Assembly (NCBI GenBank): GCA_001630475.1
Contig: KV419398.1
Span: 595,825-659,824 of the forward strand
Source: Sistotremastrum niveocremeum HHB9708
Taxonomy: Eukaryota > Basidiomycota > Agaricomycetes > Sistotremastrales > Sistotremastraceae
Length of the DNA: 64,000 bases
Direction: 5' to 3'
Shown: positions 46,520-56,604 of the stretch, piece after piece
Numbering within the stretch: position 1 is the first letter of the stretch
Layout of the letters: each line of letters begins with the position of its first letter
Translations under genes and position numbers: made by a program
The notes under the pieces: model-generated
What the model was told of the DNA's origin: nothing
Database searches by the model: none
Seen by the model: the letters and a program-made list of their open reading frames with translations, nothing else

Positions 46520-46873
46520 GCTTGCACCCGTCGGCTGTCGCACTGAAGAATACTGAGGCTGCAGATTCCATCTCAGTTTCATAGGACACTATAAGATTCA
46601 GAGCAGCCAGACGAGAGCTTCGGCTTTCTTTCTAGGAAAAGCTTGCCAGGAGAGCCAGCAGCAAGCGCCCCGTGGTATGATCAAAGCAGGAGAGTGGATT
46701 CCGTTTTCGGCAATTGCGACGATCGGATTCGGAAAGAATACGCGCTTTCAAACTCCGATAAACGCGCTCACCTCGCGACCAGCTCAAACATTGTTCTTTC
46801 TTAGCAGTGCCATTTCTGGGCTCTGTAGACTTAATTTCACTCCTCCACCTCCTGTTTATTTTCGCGGTTCAAT

Positions 46874-48748
46874 ATGTCTCATTCTGAAGACGCAGTCATC
46901 GAGGAAATCAGAAAGGCATCTCGTAAACGGCCCAAACGTCGATTCATCTTCAATGAATGGCCACGCGATCCCAAAGGTGCCGTCATGAAAGCTTCCCCGA
47001 GAGGCAAAGAAACCAGCAACGGGATCGGGATATGGGGAGAGACTTTAAACGATATTGTCTTCATCCAACGAATTCCTGATTGCCCATATGTCAAGACGAT
47101 CTCGAGCAGAAGTAAAATCGCCGCATTTATGAAGGAGATTGAAGAAGACAAATATTCTCCGGATGATATGGACGAAGCTGAGGAGGAAGGGTATCCAATG
47201 AGACATGTTCCGTATCCTACCTTGTGGCAGATCAATAAAGTAAGTCCCATCGGGTTCTTTCCCAAACTACATGCATTTCACACTCGTGCCACCTCAGAAA
47301 GATCAAAGAAAGCGCGCTCCTTTCACTACGCCGGTCCCCAAGCTCGCCGAAACCATCGAAATGGATGATCTGCCTGACACACTATTCGTGCACGACGACG
47401 ACGACCGTTGTTTGACTCACAAACACGAAAAACCATACGAACCCTATCGACCAGATTATGGTGACGACACTGACGAAGGCGAAGAAGCAGAGAAAGGGGA
47501 CGATGACGAAAAAGAGGATAGTGGTGAAAGTGGACAGGTGGGTGAAGAGGAACAGAAGCAAACAGAAGGGCGAGACGCGTCTTCAGGATCTGCCAATGTT
47601 GCTGGACCATCGCAGGAAGAAACTCTCGAAAGTGCGGCCGAGCCCGTGAACGAGGTAAAGCAGTCGAAGGACAAGGGAAAAGCGAAGGAGACAGTCCCCG
47701 AGCCCCGCCCCGAAACTATTCGCGTCTACTCAAGATTCACATTCGACAAACCCGATTCTCGAGGCCGAATCATTCCTGATCAGTCAGAGAAGGAGTTCGA
47801 GTTGAAGGTCCGGAAATATGACCCTTCATCCAAGAAACCGTTCACCCCGGACGAGAATGACCCAGCCTTTGGCAAAGTCGCCCATCTGTGGTTGAAGAGC
47901 GGCAATTCCATGGGTTTCGGTCATCACTCATCTGTATACCGAGCCGAATTAAGGATTCCGAAGTCCGTCTTATACCAACCAGACGACGATATACCAGATT
48001 CAGGTGAGTATAATTCTTCGTTTTCCGTCTGTTCATGCTCTCACTTTGGGTTAGATGAGGAACGATTTGGTCTTCATTACCAAGACGATAAAGGAAAATC
48101 AAAACCTGACGATGACGAGAAAGTCACCGTCACAGTTGCCTGCAAACTCAGTTCAACACAAGACGGGCATCTCGGTCGAGAAGCAAGAAATTATCAGACC
48201 TTCGATCCCTCGATGTTTGAACATTGGAATGGATACAATATCGTGTCGCCGATCAACGATCCAGTCCCTGTTGGCGCAGTCGTCCCTCAGTTCTACGGCT
48301 ATTACAAGCCGGTCGGATATGGAACGGACGACAAAATGTACACTGATACATTCGAAAGTCCAATACTTCTGGTGGAAGAATGTGGCCAAGAAGTGAACCC
48401 TGCCGATTTAGGCCTCGACGACAAGTAAGATATGTTTTCTTCTTGTCTGGGTAATATCCCTCATATGTTTTGCACAGACAAGAATGTTATTCGCTTCTAA
48501 TGCGCCTGCATCTCCTGGGATTCATCCACAATTCGGTCTTCTCTCGTAACATCCTCGTACAACCCGGACCGATCCATTTGTCTCCTGCTCACAGATCGGT
48601 CCATACGCCAAGCTTCAGACTAATCGACTTTGGAAGATCCAACTACAACAACGGACAATTCGACAATAAATTCCAAGGGAACCGAATGCAGGAGGAAGGA
48701 CACGCCAATACAGCATTGGGGATCTTCTATGGTGCACAAGAGCATTAG
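46874..48748 (+). CDS. Fungal kinase-like protein, probable pseudokinase
   Basis: Basidiomycete protein kinase-like family. Exon 1 (MSHSEDAVIEEIRKASRKRP onward) joins INK to KDQRKRAPF by removing an intron at about 47.24-47.30 kb. A long acidic, Ser/Glu-rich region follows (47.45-47.70 kb). Kinase-like signs are a Gly-loop-like NSMGFGHHSSVYRAEL, a lysine strand VTVACKL, LLVEECG and, after the last intron (about 48.43-48.48 kb), HNSVFSRNILVQPGP and FRLIDFGRSNYN. DFG is present, but the catalytic loop has HNS where active kinases have HRD, so the catalytic Asp is absent. It may bind ATP or act as a scaffold. An intron of about 60 nt may also lie near 48.0 kb (from GTGAGTATAA). It is divergent from the SurE-type gene, with the MITE between them. 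Confidence 0.75.
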
Positions 48749-48892
48749 TTTCTGTTTAAATCATCGACTACGTTTCACCATTTTGGCAGTCTAGTACATC
48801 TTGTATCTCTATCATTTGCTCACTGTATTGCAGCTTCCGTTGATCTATAACCCAGTCTCGACTCTATAGTTCTCAATGTCTGCCTTCGTAGT

Positions 48893-50081
48893 CTAGATCG
48901 CGGCTCTAAGATCACCCAAGGACGCTGTCACAAAGTCTGGAACAATGGGGCTGGCATCGGGTCCTGAGATCTCAGACTCTTGGGTGACGCCTGAATATAA
49001 ATGTCAATTTCAGATGGTGAAAGTAGACAGTCGGATGTTATACCTGTGAGCACAAGCAGCGTAGAAAGACCTCCAGCTTGTCCGAAGAGGATATCAGTGT
49101 CCAATCGATCGCCGATCATGATTGAACGAGCGGGATCGAAGTGATGCCTTGTGAAAGAGACGAGGCAAGTATTAAGATTCAAATTATGTTTAATTCGGGA
49201 GACTGAGCTTACTTAGCTTGAATACAATCCAGCATGGTCTTTCCTGGTTTACCCAGACTGATTGGGTCCTTCTTCAAAGAATACCTCAATGGAGCACTGA
49301 TAGATCCAGCGCCTGGTAAGAGACCATCGCCGGCTGGATAAGTGGGATCTTGGTTGGTAACAAGGAAATGAACTGGTTTCCCTGATTTTCCCTCTGAAGC
49401 TGGCCGGTTGAGGTATTGGAAAGCTTTTGAGAGTTTGGTGTAGTTGATCGACGTGTCGAGGCCAATAAGAACGGCAGATATTGCTGGATCTGGTTTGAAG
49501 TTCTTCAAAGAGAACGGTGCTAGTGTATTGTCTGCAGGATCCTAGGAAAGATGAGACTGTGTCTTCGTAGAAAAGGCCAGAAACGCACAGTTCCGCCTTC
49601 AAAGGCCACGCCTTCCTCAGCGAGCTCTTGCTCTATGCCATCCATACCAATCACGTAGACCTTCTCGTCCTTTGGCAGCTTCAACACAGACGAAATGTAC
49701 ACAGCAGCAGCGTAGGCCGAGCCGAAGATCTCTTCCTACAGGCCAGCCATTCAGTACGGCGATCTTTGCGACGGAATGTGAACACTTACCACTGACGCCT
49801 CTACCCCCAGCGAATCAAATTTCTTCTTATAGTTCTTTCTTGATTTGGTAGCATTATTTGTGACGAAGATAATGTGCTTCTCTGCTGGTGATTATGGTGA
49901 TCGTTGGAGACTGAGGCCAGACCCTCTCACTTTGTTCCCTGAGCAGACTCAAAACTTCTAAAGCACCATCGATGAGACGATCACCGTGCCACAGAACGCC
50001 ATCGCAGTCGAACATCCAGGTATCATAATTTTCGAGAAGAGACTTGTATTCAGCAGCCGACGATAATCTTTGAGGTGCCAT
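48893..50081 (-). CDS. HAD phosphatase, PHO13/phosphoglycolate type
   Basis: Member of the haloacid-dehalogenase superfamily, PHO13 / PGP group (4-nitrophenylphosphatase), which removes 2-phosphoglycolate and other toxic side products in the cytosol. The start at 50081 gives MAPQRLSSAAEYKSLLENYD. HAD motif I is WMFDCDGVLWHGD. After the first intron motif II follows in HIIFVTNNATKSRKNYKKKF. Then come KVYVIGMDGIEQELAEEGV, AVLIGLDTSINYTKL, HFLVTNQDPTYP, GKPGKTMLD (motif III Lys) and motif IV MIGDRLDTDILFG. The last exon ends PDFVTASLGDLRAAI at 48893. All catalytic residues are visible. Several introns of about 50 nt; length as usual for the family. Confidence 0.9.
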
Positions 50082-50560
50082 TGACTCCGAGAAGATGGCC
50101 GAGAGCCTGAAGGAGAAAATCCTGTCCCGGTCCGTCTGTCCCCGCCATCCTGCTCAAATTAGAGTCTTAACAAGCTTTCTTATAATTAGAGTCAAAAGCA
50201 AAGGTCATGAGGGGAACTGGATCATTGCCCTATAATTGGGACATCGATACATCCTGATGCCATCCTTACCGAATGAGCTCCGAACATTTAGCCATTGTGG
50301 TCCATCGAACATCTCCAACGCGTTCCAACATTAGACACCAGAGATAGTGGAGAAAAGAAGACTCTTACTGGATACCAAAGAATGTGATAGCAGAATGCTC
50401 GCTCATGTTCACGGTTCGATGTCGGGCATCCTATCCGATTTTTTCTCGTTCACGCTGTTTAACGAGCTTATAATGGACCCTCGGTACTGCATCTCCTTGT
50501 CGTTCCTAACCCGTGCTAATCCTCACCCCCTCTCACAGGGAGCATAAATATTGATAGTTC

Positions 50561-52016
50561 ATGATTCTCCTCTCGGCAACATTTTCGTCGCTGCTCGTGT
50601 CATTGGTCTCAGCTCACGGTTATATCACCTCCTATCTCATCGATGGTGCATCCTATCCGGCGTGGTAAATTGCTTGGTTATCATTCCAGTCACATCAATA
50701 CTCATGCGATATCCAGGAATCCTTATGGCGCTGCAACCCAACCCGGTCCAATAAATCGACCATTTTATCAAGACGGACCAGCTACACCATTTGAGAAGTA
50801 TGTGTCTATCAGCACCTTGAACGGCTGTCGCTGCAGAGGTTGACTGTGCTATAGTGGCACTGCTATTATCTGTAATGGAAATAACCTTCCCACCTCGACT
50901 AACGCACCCGTGACCGCCGGGAGCACCATCACCACGATTTGGGTGAGTTCGTATAGCTTTGTGAAAGACTGACTACGCGCTAATGAGATTGCAGGACTGG
51001 GTTCGTCATTTTCTATCCGTTTTCTTTCAAGCTCAATCAACCAATAGCCATCCGTTCACCCTGGTCCGGTCATGGGCTATCTTGCAAAGTGCAATGGACC
51101 CTGTGCGTCGTTCTTTGACGACGGTCCATGGGTCAAATTCCAACAAGACGGATATGACGCCAGCCTCGCTACTCCTTGGGCTGAGGAGCGTCTTCGGTAT
51201 GTCATCTGTTGCCCTGTGCATGACAGTGCTGACCCTTTCTTAAGGGCTGCCCAGTCTTGGAATTGGACCATTCCACCAGAGTTAGAGGATGGTGAATATT
51301 TACTCCGTACTGAAATTTTGGGTCTCCATGCCGCTAGCAAGTGACTTCATTTCAGCGCCTTCTCCCAATGCATCCGATCAATATTGACATGTAGTGTTGG
51401 CGGTGCACAATTTTATCCCGTGAGTGAAATTGTGGATAATATATATTCCGTCCGATGCTGATACCCCGTATAGTCTTGTGCGCACTTGGTAGTCTCCAGC
51501 GGAACGGATGGGGCTTGGCCCCAGGGCATTCACATCGACGGCGCTTATACCGATTACGATCCGTAAGGAGGCTTGCTCTTCCTCTCACAGGAAACGCTCT
51601 CATCTCATTCTTAGGGGCATCTTGGTTGCTCTCTACACAATCACGCCTGAAAACCCAGCTTACACTCCCCCTGGCGGCCCAGTGCTCCTCCCAACCTCCG
51701 GAGCCGGCGCTCCGCCCCCTTCTTCGACTTCGTCAACATCAACTTCGGCTCCGACGCAGTCCAGCACAAGTACTTCGTCTTCTTCGACTAGCAAAACGAC
51801 GACTACAAGTACTGCGACGAGTAAGACTACCACGACTTCGGCGGCCGGTCCTACCCAAACGAAGTATGGACAATGGTATGTCAAGCTTTCTTCACCGATA
51901 GCAACAACGTTGGCTGACACCGGAGTAGTGGCGGAGTCGGTTGGACTGGGCCTACTACCTGTGCTTCGGGATCTACTTGCACTGTCTCGAACGCCTATTA
52001 CAGCCAGTGCCTCTGA
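50561..52016 (+). CDS. AA9 lytic polysaccharide monooxygenase with CBM1
   Basis: Secreted copper enzyme that cleaves cellulose or related glucans oxidatively. Signal peptide [18 protein letters not shown] is followed directly by the mature His-1 ([11 protein letters not shown]), one half of the copper histidine brace. After intron removal the protein reads [47 protein letters not shown] (second copper His), [39 protein letters not shown] and GGAQFYPSCAHLVV (axial Tyr region). A Ser/Thr-rich linker (51.72-51.85 kb) leads to a CBM1, [19 protein letters not shown], ending SNAYYSQCL. Between two introns sits a probable 6-nt exon (50995..51000, Asp-Trp). It neighbours a CBM1-only gene and a GH74 gene, fitting a plant-wall degradation locus. 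Confidence 0.9.
50995..51000 (+). other. Candidate 6-nt micro-exon of AA9 gene
   Basis: GACTGG lies between GCAG and GTTCGT, giving TIW-DW-PSVHPGP. The flanking introns would be 52 nt (50943..50994) and 47 nt (51001..51047). The alternative is one 105-nt intron that skips Asp-Trp, which stays in frame, so the micro-exon is likely but not proven. Confidence 0.6.
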
Positions 52017-53119
52017 TTCCACAAACTTCGTATCAATTGCTGGGATGGACAGACGACTATCGTACTTCATTCGGTTGTTATCATGCTACGATACCCGGAA
52101 GGACAGGTGTTCATCGGCAAAGCACTGCCTATCTCTGACCAATGGTCCATTCAGTCGAAGAAGCGCTAGCACTGCGTCATCGCCTCCAACTTTAAACTTC
52201 TAGTGCATAGAGATCCATTACCAGTAACTGAACTTTGCGACTCGAGTTATGATCTAGCTGATCTTGAGGTACCTAAACTCATTCATGCAATGCCACCTCA
52301 TTGTCATTGCGACGACAATGGGCCGCTGGTATCGATGAGATGTAGAAAAATGATACGACGAGGGGTAACCTTTGATTGACGCGGAGCCGGCAAGGATAAA
52401 TAGATGCATACAAGTCAACCTGACTACTGCTTGGAGTACTGCAAGCATAGCGTTATGATAGCTGCTTAGGTCCTCGCCAATCATAAGAGTGGTACCCAGT
52501 GGCCGCGGACTTCCATTCAACTTGCACTTCCTGACGAATCACACTGCACGAGCTTGTGTAGGACCTCGGCTTCTGGACAATTTGCTTCAACTTCTCAAGC
52601 GCCCTAGAACGTTGAACAGCTCGGCATCTCAAGGATCACACTATTCAGCGGATACATGTGTCTGTATTGGATTTTCAGGTCCTGATACTAGGAATCCTGG
52701 GGCAATCTTGAGCTATAATCATGCTTCTCCGATCATCGAGGATCATCGTCGATTCATGAAGAAGCATGACTGATTGCGCGAATGATCTTCTCTCGGTCCC
52801 GAGGGTGTCCTGCCAATCAACTTCAGCAGAAGCTTCAGATTGTACAAAAGAGCTAGAAGCATCCTCCAACAGAGGAAATGGACCCGTGCAATGATCGATA
52901 ACCTTGAAGTTCTTGGAGGTGAGCTCCGAATATTCAGCGATTTTGAATTGGTTCTCAAACACAGTGCGCTTCTCATTCGCTTCAGAGTATCGTGCACTCA
53001 TGATCGCAGACGAAAATGGGTCTTTGATTCAGGTACAGATGTTGGTGTCAGGCACTTCAGCCATGCCGCTAGTTCGACCTCAATCGCCTTCGATTTGTTG
53101 CTTTTCATTATCTCGTGCT
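52017..53119. other. Intergenic, no gene recognised
   Basis: About 1.1 kb between the AA9 gene and the CBM1-only gene. Several short frames on both strands (for example 52675..53001) have no family features. The right end is the promoter of the next gene. Confidence 0.4.
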
Positions 53120-53125
53120 TATAAA
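53120..53125 (+). promoter_or_regulatory. TATA box of CBM1-only gene
   Basis: TATAAA in GCTTATAAACTGC, 88 bp before the ATG at 53213. It supports that this very short gene is transcribed on its own. Confidence 0.5.
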
Positions 53126-53212
53126 CTGCTGCAAGAAACGTAGTACTTCCTCATCTCGAGCTCCCCACTCGCCTGTACACTTCATCACAGAACTTTGCAT
53201 TTTCATCAGCCA

Positions 53213-53477
53213 TGCAACTCTTCCAATTCCTCACAGTCCCGTTTGCTCTCATGTCCGTCGTCTCTGCTGCGGGATCGACTGTTACCACAACCACGAGTCC
53301 TCCTGGCCCCACACAGACTAAGTATGGACAATGGTCAGTAATTCATGCTTTGCGACGATGTACCTTTGAATGATTTTGCATGTGCATAGTGGAGGCAAAC
53401 AATATTATGGCCCAACAGAATGTGCGCCGAGGCTTCGTTGTGTGCTGCAAAACGCATACTACAGCCAATGTCTATAA
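53213..53477 (+). CDS. Small secreted protein, CBM1 only (69 aa)
   Basis: Two exons split by an intron at about 53333-53390, at the same place (inside the first CBM1 cysteine codon) as the intron before the CBM1 of the AA9 gene. The protein is a signal peptide (MQLFQFLTVPFALMSVVSA), a 20-residue Thr/Pro-rich stub and one CBM1: TKYGQCGGKQYYGPTECAPR then [14 protein letters not shown]. The four disulfide cysteines and the Tyr/Gln residues of the cellulose-binding face are present; the usual Trp is Tyr. No catalytic domain. The stub GPTQTKYGQ is identical to the AA9 linker end, so it probably arose by partial duplication of that gene. It may bind or loosen cellulose, or compete for binding sites. 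Confidence 0.85.
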
Positions 53478-54173
53478 TAACACATAGACTTCACGTTGTT
53501 TATCACGGTTGATGATGTTTCTTGTGCATGATTTACCAATGTATCGAAATATGTATCGAAATTTCAGCGACTTACTAGTGGTAGTATGATGACTGTAAAA
53601 CAATGGCTTTGGGAGGATCGGTCGCCGAAGATCAGTACTCAGCTGGAAGCAATACCCAAATCACCAAGCTGTTCGACAGTTGCAAAAGGTGACGGCCTTT
53701 GGGGTGGTTTGATGACCGATGATCGAGTGGCCGAAAGATCCCATAGATCCGATCTCAGATCTGCTGGTAAACTGAAACGTCATAATTGAGGAAAATACAT
53801 AAGAATTTAGAATCAAGAGAATTGAGATTCTTTATGGGTCGCAGACCGTGAAATACGGCCTTCAAGGTTGACTGGGCCGCGAAAACTCAGGTGAGAGCTT
53901 TTGCAGTGAATTTGGTTTGCCACATGGATGCTACCTGTGACTCCGGAAAAGACCGGTTGCTCACCGCCCACCGCCTTGGCCACGTGTGGCGGGAGCAAAT
54001 CCTTGTCAATTCACTGAAATGCATAGGTCTTCTCATAGTTCTCCATCTTTGCTGATCCTGTTACCGTGACGATGAACTTTACACTTAGGCTCGTTAGAAC
54101 TCTTAGTTGGCGGCAGACTGCAGGCAGTTCAGCTCCTCTCAGTCCGTGGTGTGTGGTCGTTTAATCATCCGGA
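53478..54173. other. Intergenic, no gene recognised
   Basis: About 0.7 kb before the receptor-like gene. I see nothing beyond short frames. Confidence 0.4.
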
Positions 54174-55789
54174 ATGGTTTTAAACGATACGCTCGTGGAA
54201 GATTTAGCTCCCGGTATGTCTTATGTATCTCACATAGCCTCTAATAATGCTGGATCATGTCCAATAAGAGCAAATCCGATTTCTACCTGTGTTCCTCACA
54301 CTCAATTTTTTGGGTTGTCTATTGATGATATCTCTTGTCTCTATCTCCTTGTTCTCGTCTCGAATCCACCATCACGCGGTTCTCCTGAACTTCTACGTCG
54401 TTTGGATTCCGTATACTTTCTGCTATACCTTATTGTGAGATGGAGTTGATCGCTCATATAGGTGTTGCAGCGCTGAAATCTGTTGCTCAGATTTATCTCA
54501 GGTCATGTCACTGGTCCAGAGCCATCTGAATTGTTCTGTACGGTTCAGGCAGGCTTAGTATACGGAGCCCCAGCTATGTCAGCATTTCCACTCTCGCATC
54601 TTCCGCGAACTCATACACCTCAACGCAGGGCCTCAACGGCTACTCTAGCCCTGATTTACCTAGTGAGTCCCGTCTACCTAGTGCTGCGAAACGGAGTTCT
54701 CGGGGACAGCTAAGACTCCAGTAGGTATCCGTGAGGGTCACATATTCTTTCAAAGCGGATTCCAAAGCTTTGCCTCGTTGGACGTCGTGCAATGCACCTG
54801 TAGTGTGTATAACGTCTCAGACCCAAATTTCAAATATTCATTTAAGTCTATCGCAGCTTCTTGTGGTCCCTTACGTCGCGTTCACTATCTTCTTCCTCAC
54901 CGCCGTCGTAGTGCGCCACTTTTTATCCCGGATGTGCATAAAATTTGACCTGCTGTAGGCAGGATTCAAAAGGCCGGATCTTGTAGGAAGAAATCGGTAC
55001 TTATACTACTGTACTGTCGATATCTCTATGTGAGAGCTCGGCGCACACCACAGTCATATTTTGTGCATCTGACTATATGATCTCCATCTAGCGGCCAGAT
55101 ATCGACGGCCTACATTGGTCTCCAATGTTTCATCGGACTCGCTCTTCAAGGTATACCATACCCAAATGTCACTCCGATTACGTGCAGCATATTTATCTAC
55201 TACTCTAGGCTGGGCTGCGATTCCTGTTTGGAAACATCGAAAAGCTCTTTGGGCAATGCGCAACCGAGATTCAACTGAGCGAGACGGAATATGTGTACGA
55301 CTTCTGGTTCGTCTTGTGATCTTCAGTGCTTATCTTGTTTTTGAAATAGTGTGAGGTTTTCACTTCTATTGATGTTCTCTCCAGTCTAATTCCGCCAATT
55401 ATAAATCCCAGCTTGTGTCTGTGTCTCTTCACAACCAAGGACCCATCGAAAACTTTTGGACTGCTCAACATAAGTTTGGCGACGTGTAAACCGATTTTCT
55501 CTTTCGACACAAAGGACTACAAATTGACTGACTAACTCATCTAGTGCCCGTTGCAGTAGCCGTTGTGCTGGGATCAAAGGTGCGTTATCGGCTTATGTGA
55601 ATGCATAGTTTGTGTGTTTACTGGGCCGCCCAGGATTTCTTCGAAGTATTGGGGTGCCATCGCCATCGCCATCGCCATCGCACCGAACAGAGCGATGAAA
55701 ATGTTCTGACTACCGTGATGATAACACGACCCGAACAAGAGAGCGTCAGAACAAGTAGCAATATCGCAACAGTTCATAGCAGTGCCTGA
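54174..55789 (+). CDS. Seven-helix receptor-like protein (fungal GPCR type)
   Basis: A gene of many small exons. The first exon MVLNDTLVEDLAP joins EQIRFLPVFLTLNFLG by removing an intron ending AATAAG. Helix 1 is VFLTLNFLGCLLMISLVSIS, helix 2 is VVWIPYTFCYTLLFISG. Then GPEPSELFCTVQAGLVYGAP leads into helix 3, as in a family of Agaricomycete receptor-like proteins. LLVVPYVAFTIFFLTAVVV is helix 4. After an extracellular-loop cysteine (YYCTVDIS), helix 5 is near YIGLQCFIGLALQ. The cytosolic loop WKHRKALWAMRNRDSTERDG is basic. RLLVRLVIFSAYLVFEI is helix 6 and VPVAVAVVLGS helix 7. The tail contains a His-Arg repeat (HRHRHRHR) from a CATCGC microsatellite. The ligand is unknown; it is not a recognisable STE3. 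Exon joins are by eye. Confidence 0.65.
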
Positions 55790-56117
55790 AAACTGCGGAT
55801 TCAACAAGGATAATGCGTAGGAAGAAAAAAGTTAATTGTATTTCATAGTGGCGGACGTCTTGCCATAGTACGATCAGCGAATTAGATTACCGCATGGCCC
55901 ATGAGCTCAGATTAGATACCGACTGGGTCAATGTGCGAGCACACTTTTCTGGACGCGATTCTGGACTTGGTTGAATAGAATAGTGATATTATGTAATCCA
56001 TGCTGACTTCGGCATCAAGGACTCGGCACAGCTGCCGGCACTTTCGCTAATCGACCACCCGCGTCTTTTCACAATCAAATTTTAAGTTCTCACGACCACC
56101 GGAAACCACTCAGTATT
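55790..56117. other. Upstream region of U6 snRNA
   Basis: No protein exon seen. An AT-rich AAATTTTAAG lies about 30-40 bp before the U6 start, where a Pol III TATA-like element is expected, but it is not a consensus TATA box. Confidence 0.4.
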
Positions 56118-56226
56118 GTGCACCCTTCGGGGTTGCTTACATAATACTTGGAACGATACAGAGAAGATTAGCATGGCCCCTGCACAAGGATGACACGCTT
56201 AATCAGAGTGGAAGAGCTTCGGCTCT
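56118..56226 (+). ncRNA. U6 spliceosomal snRNA
   Basis: Catalytic RNA of the spliceosome. The universally conserved core is present: GGAACGATACAGAGAAGATT, then AGCATGGCCCCTGCACAAGG and ATGACACGC. This includes the ACAGAGA box that pairs with the 5' splice site and the AGC triad. The 5' end folds as a UUCG-capped stem (ACCC-UUCG-GGGU). The core is uninterrupted; no mRNA-type intron of the kind seen in some fungi. The 3' end departs from the usual sequence and contains a second UUCG hairpin, AGAGC-UUCG-GCUCU (56213..56226). A TTTT at 56239-56242 may be the Pol III terminator. The exact 3' end is uncertain. Confidence 0.93.
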
Positions 56227-56604
56227 CAATATTTATTGTTTTGCCTGAGACCAAGCCTCTTTGTGACCATTTGTCTTCATTTTCCACCTAATCATAAATT
56301 GTTCGCGCGACAGTGTCTTGAAGAGAACGAGCTTCCTCAAGCTTCCTTGCGACTAGTTGCGAGCTTTCTTCATCAACGCGGAGTGACATTTCGTTCCACC
56401 TGCGAAACCAACATCTGAATCCCGCAAGGAATTCCGAGTGGTGCGGGACATTTTGTATTCACACTTTACGTATAATTCCTGCTTCAAATGCATCCAATGA
56501 CTGAGAAGACCACCATGCATATACAATAATAAACCAATGCAGAGAAGTGTATAAGAGGGTATGATCCCGAGTCTCAATGTTTCTATGATTTCAATCCTGA
56601 TCCT

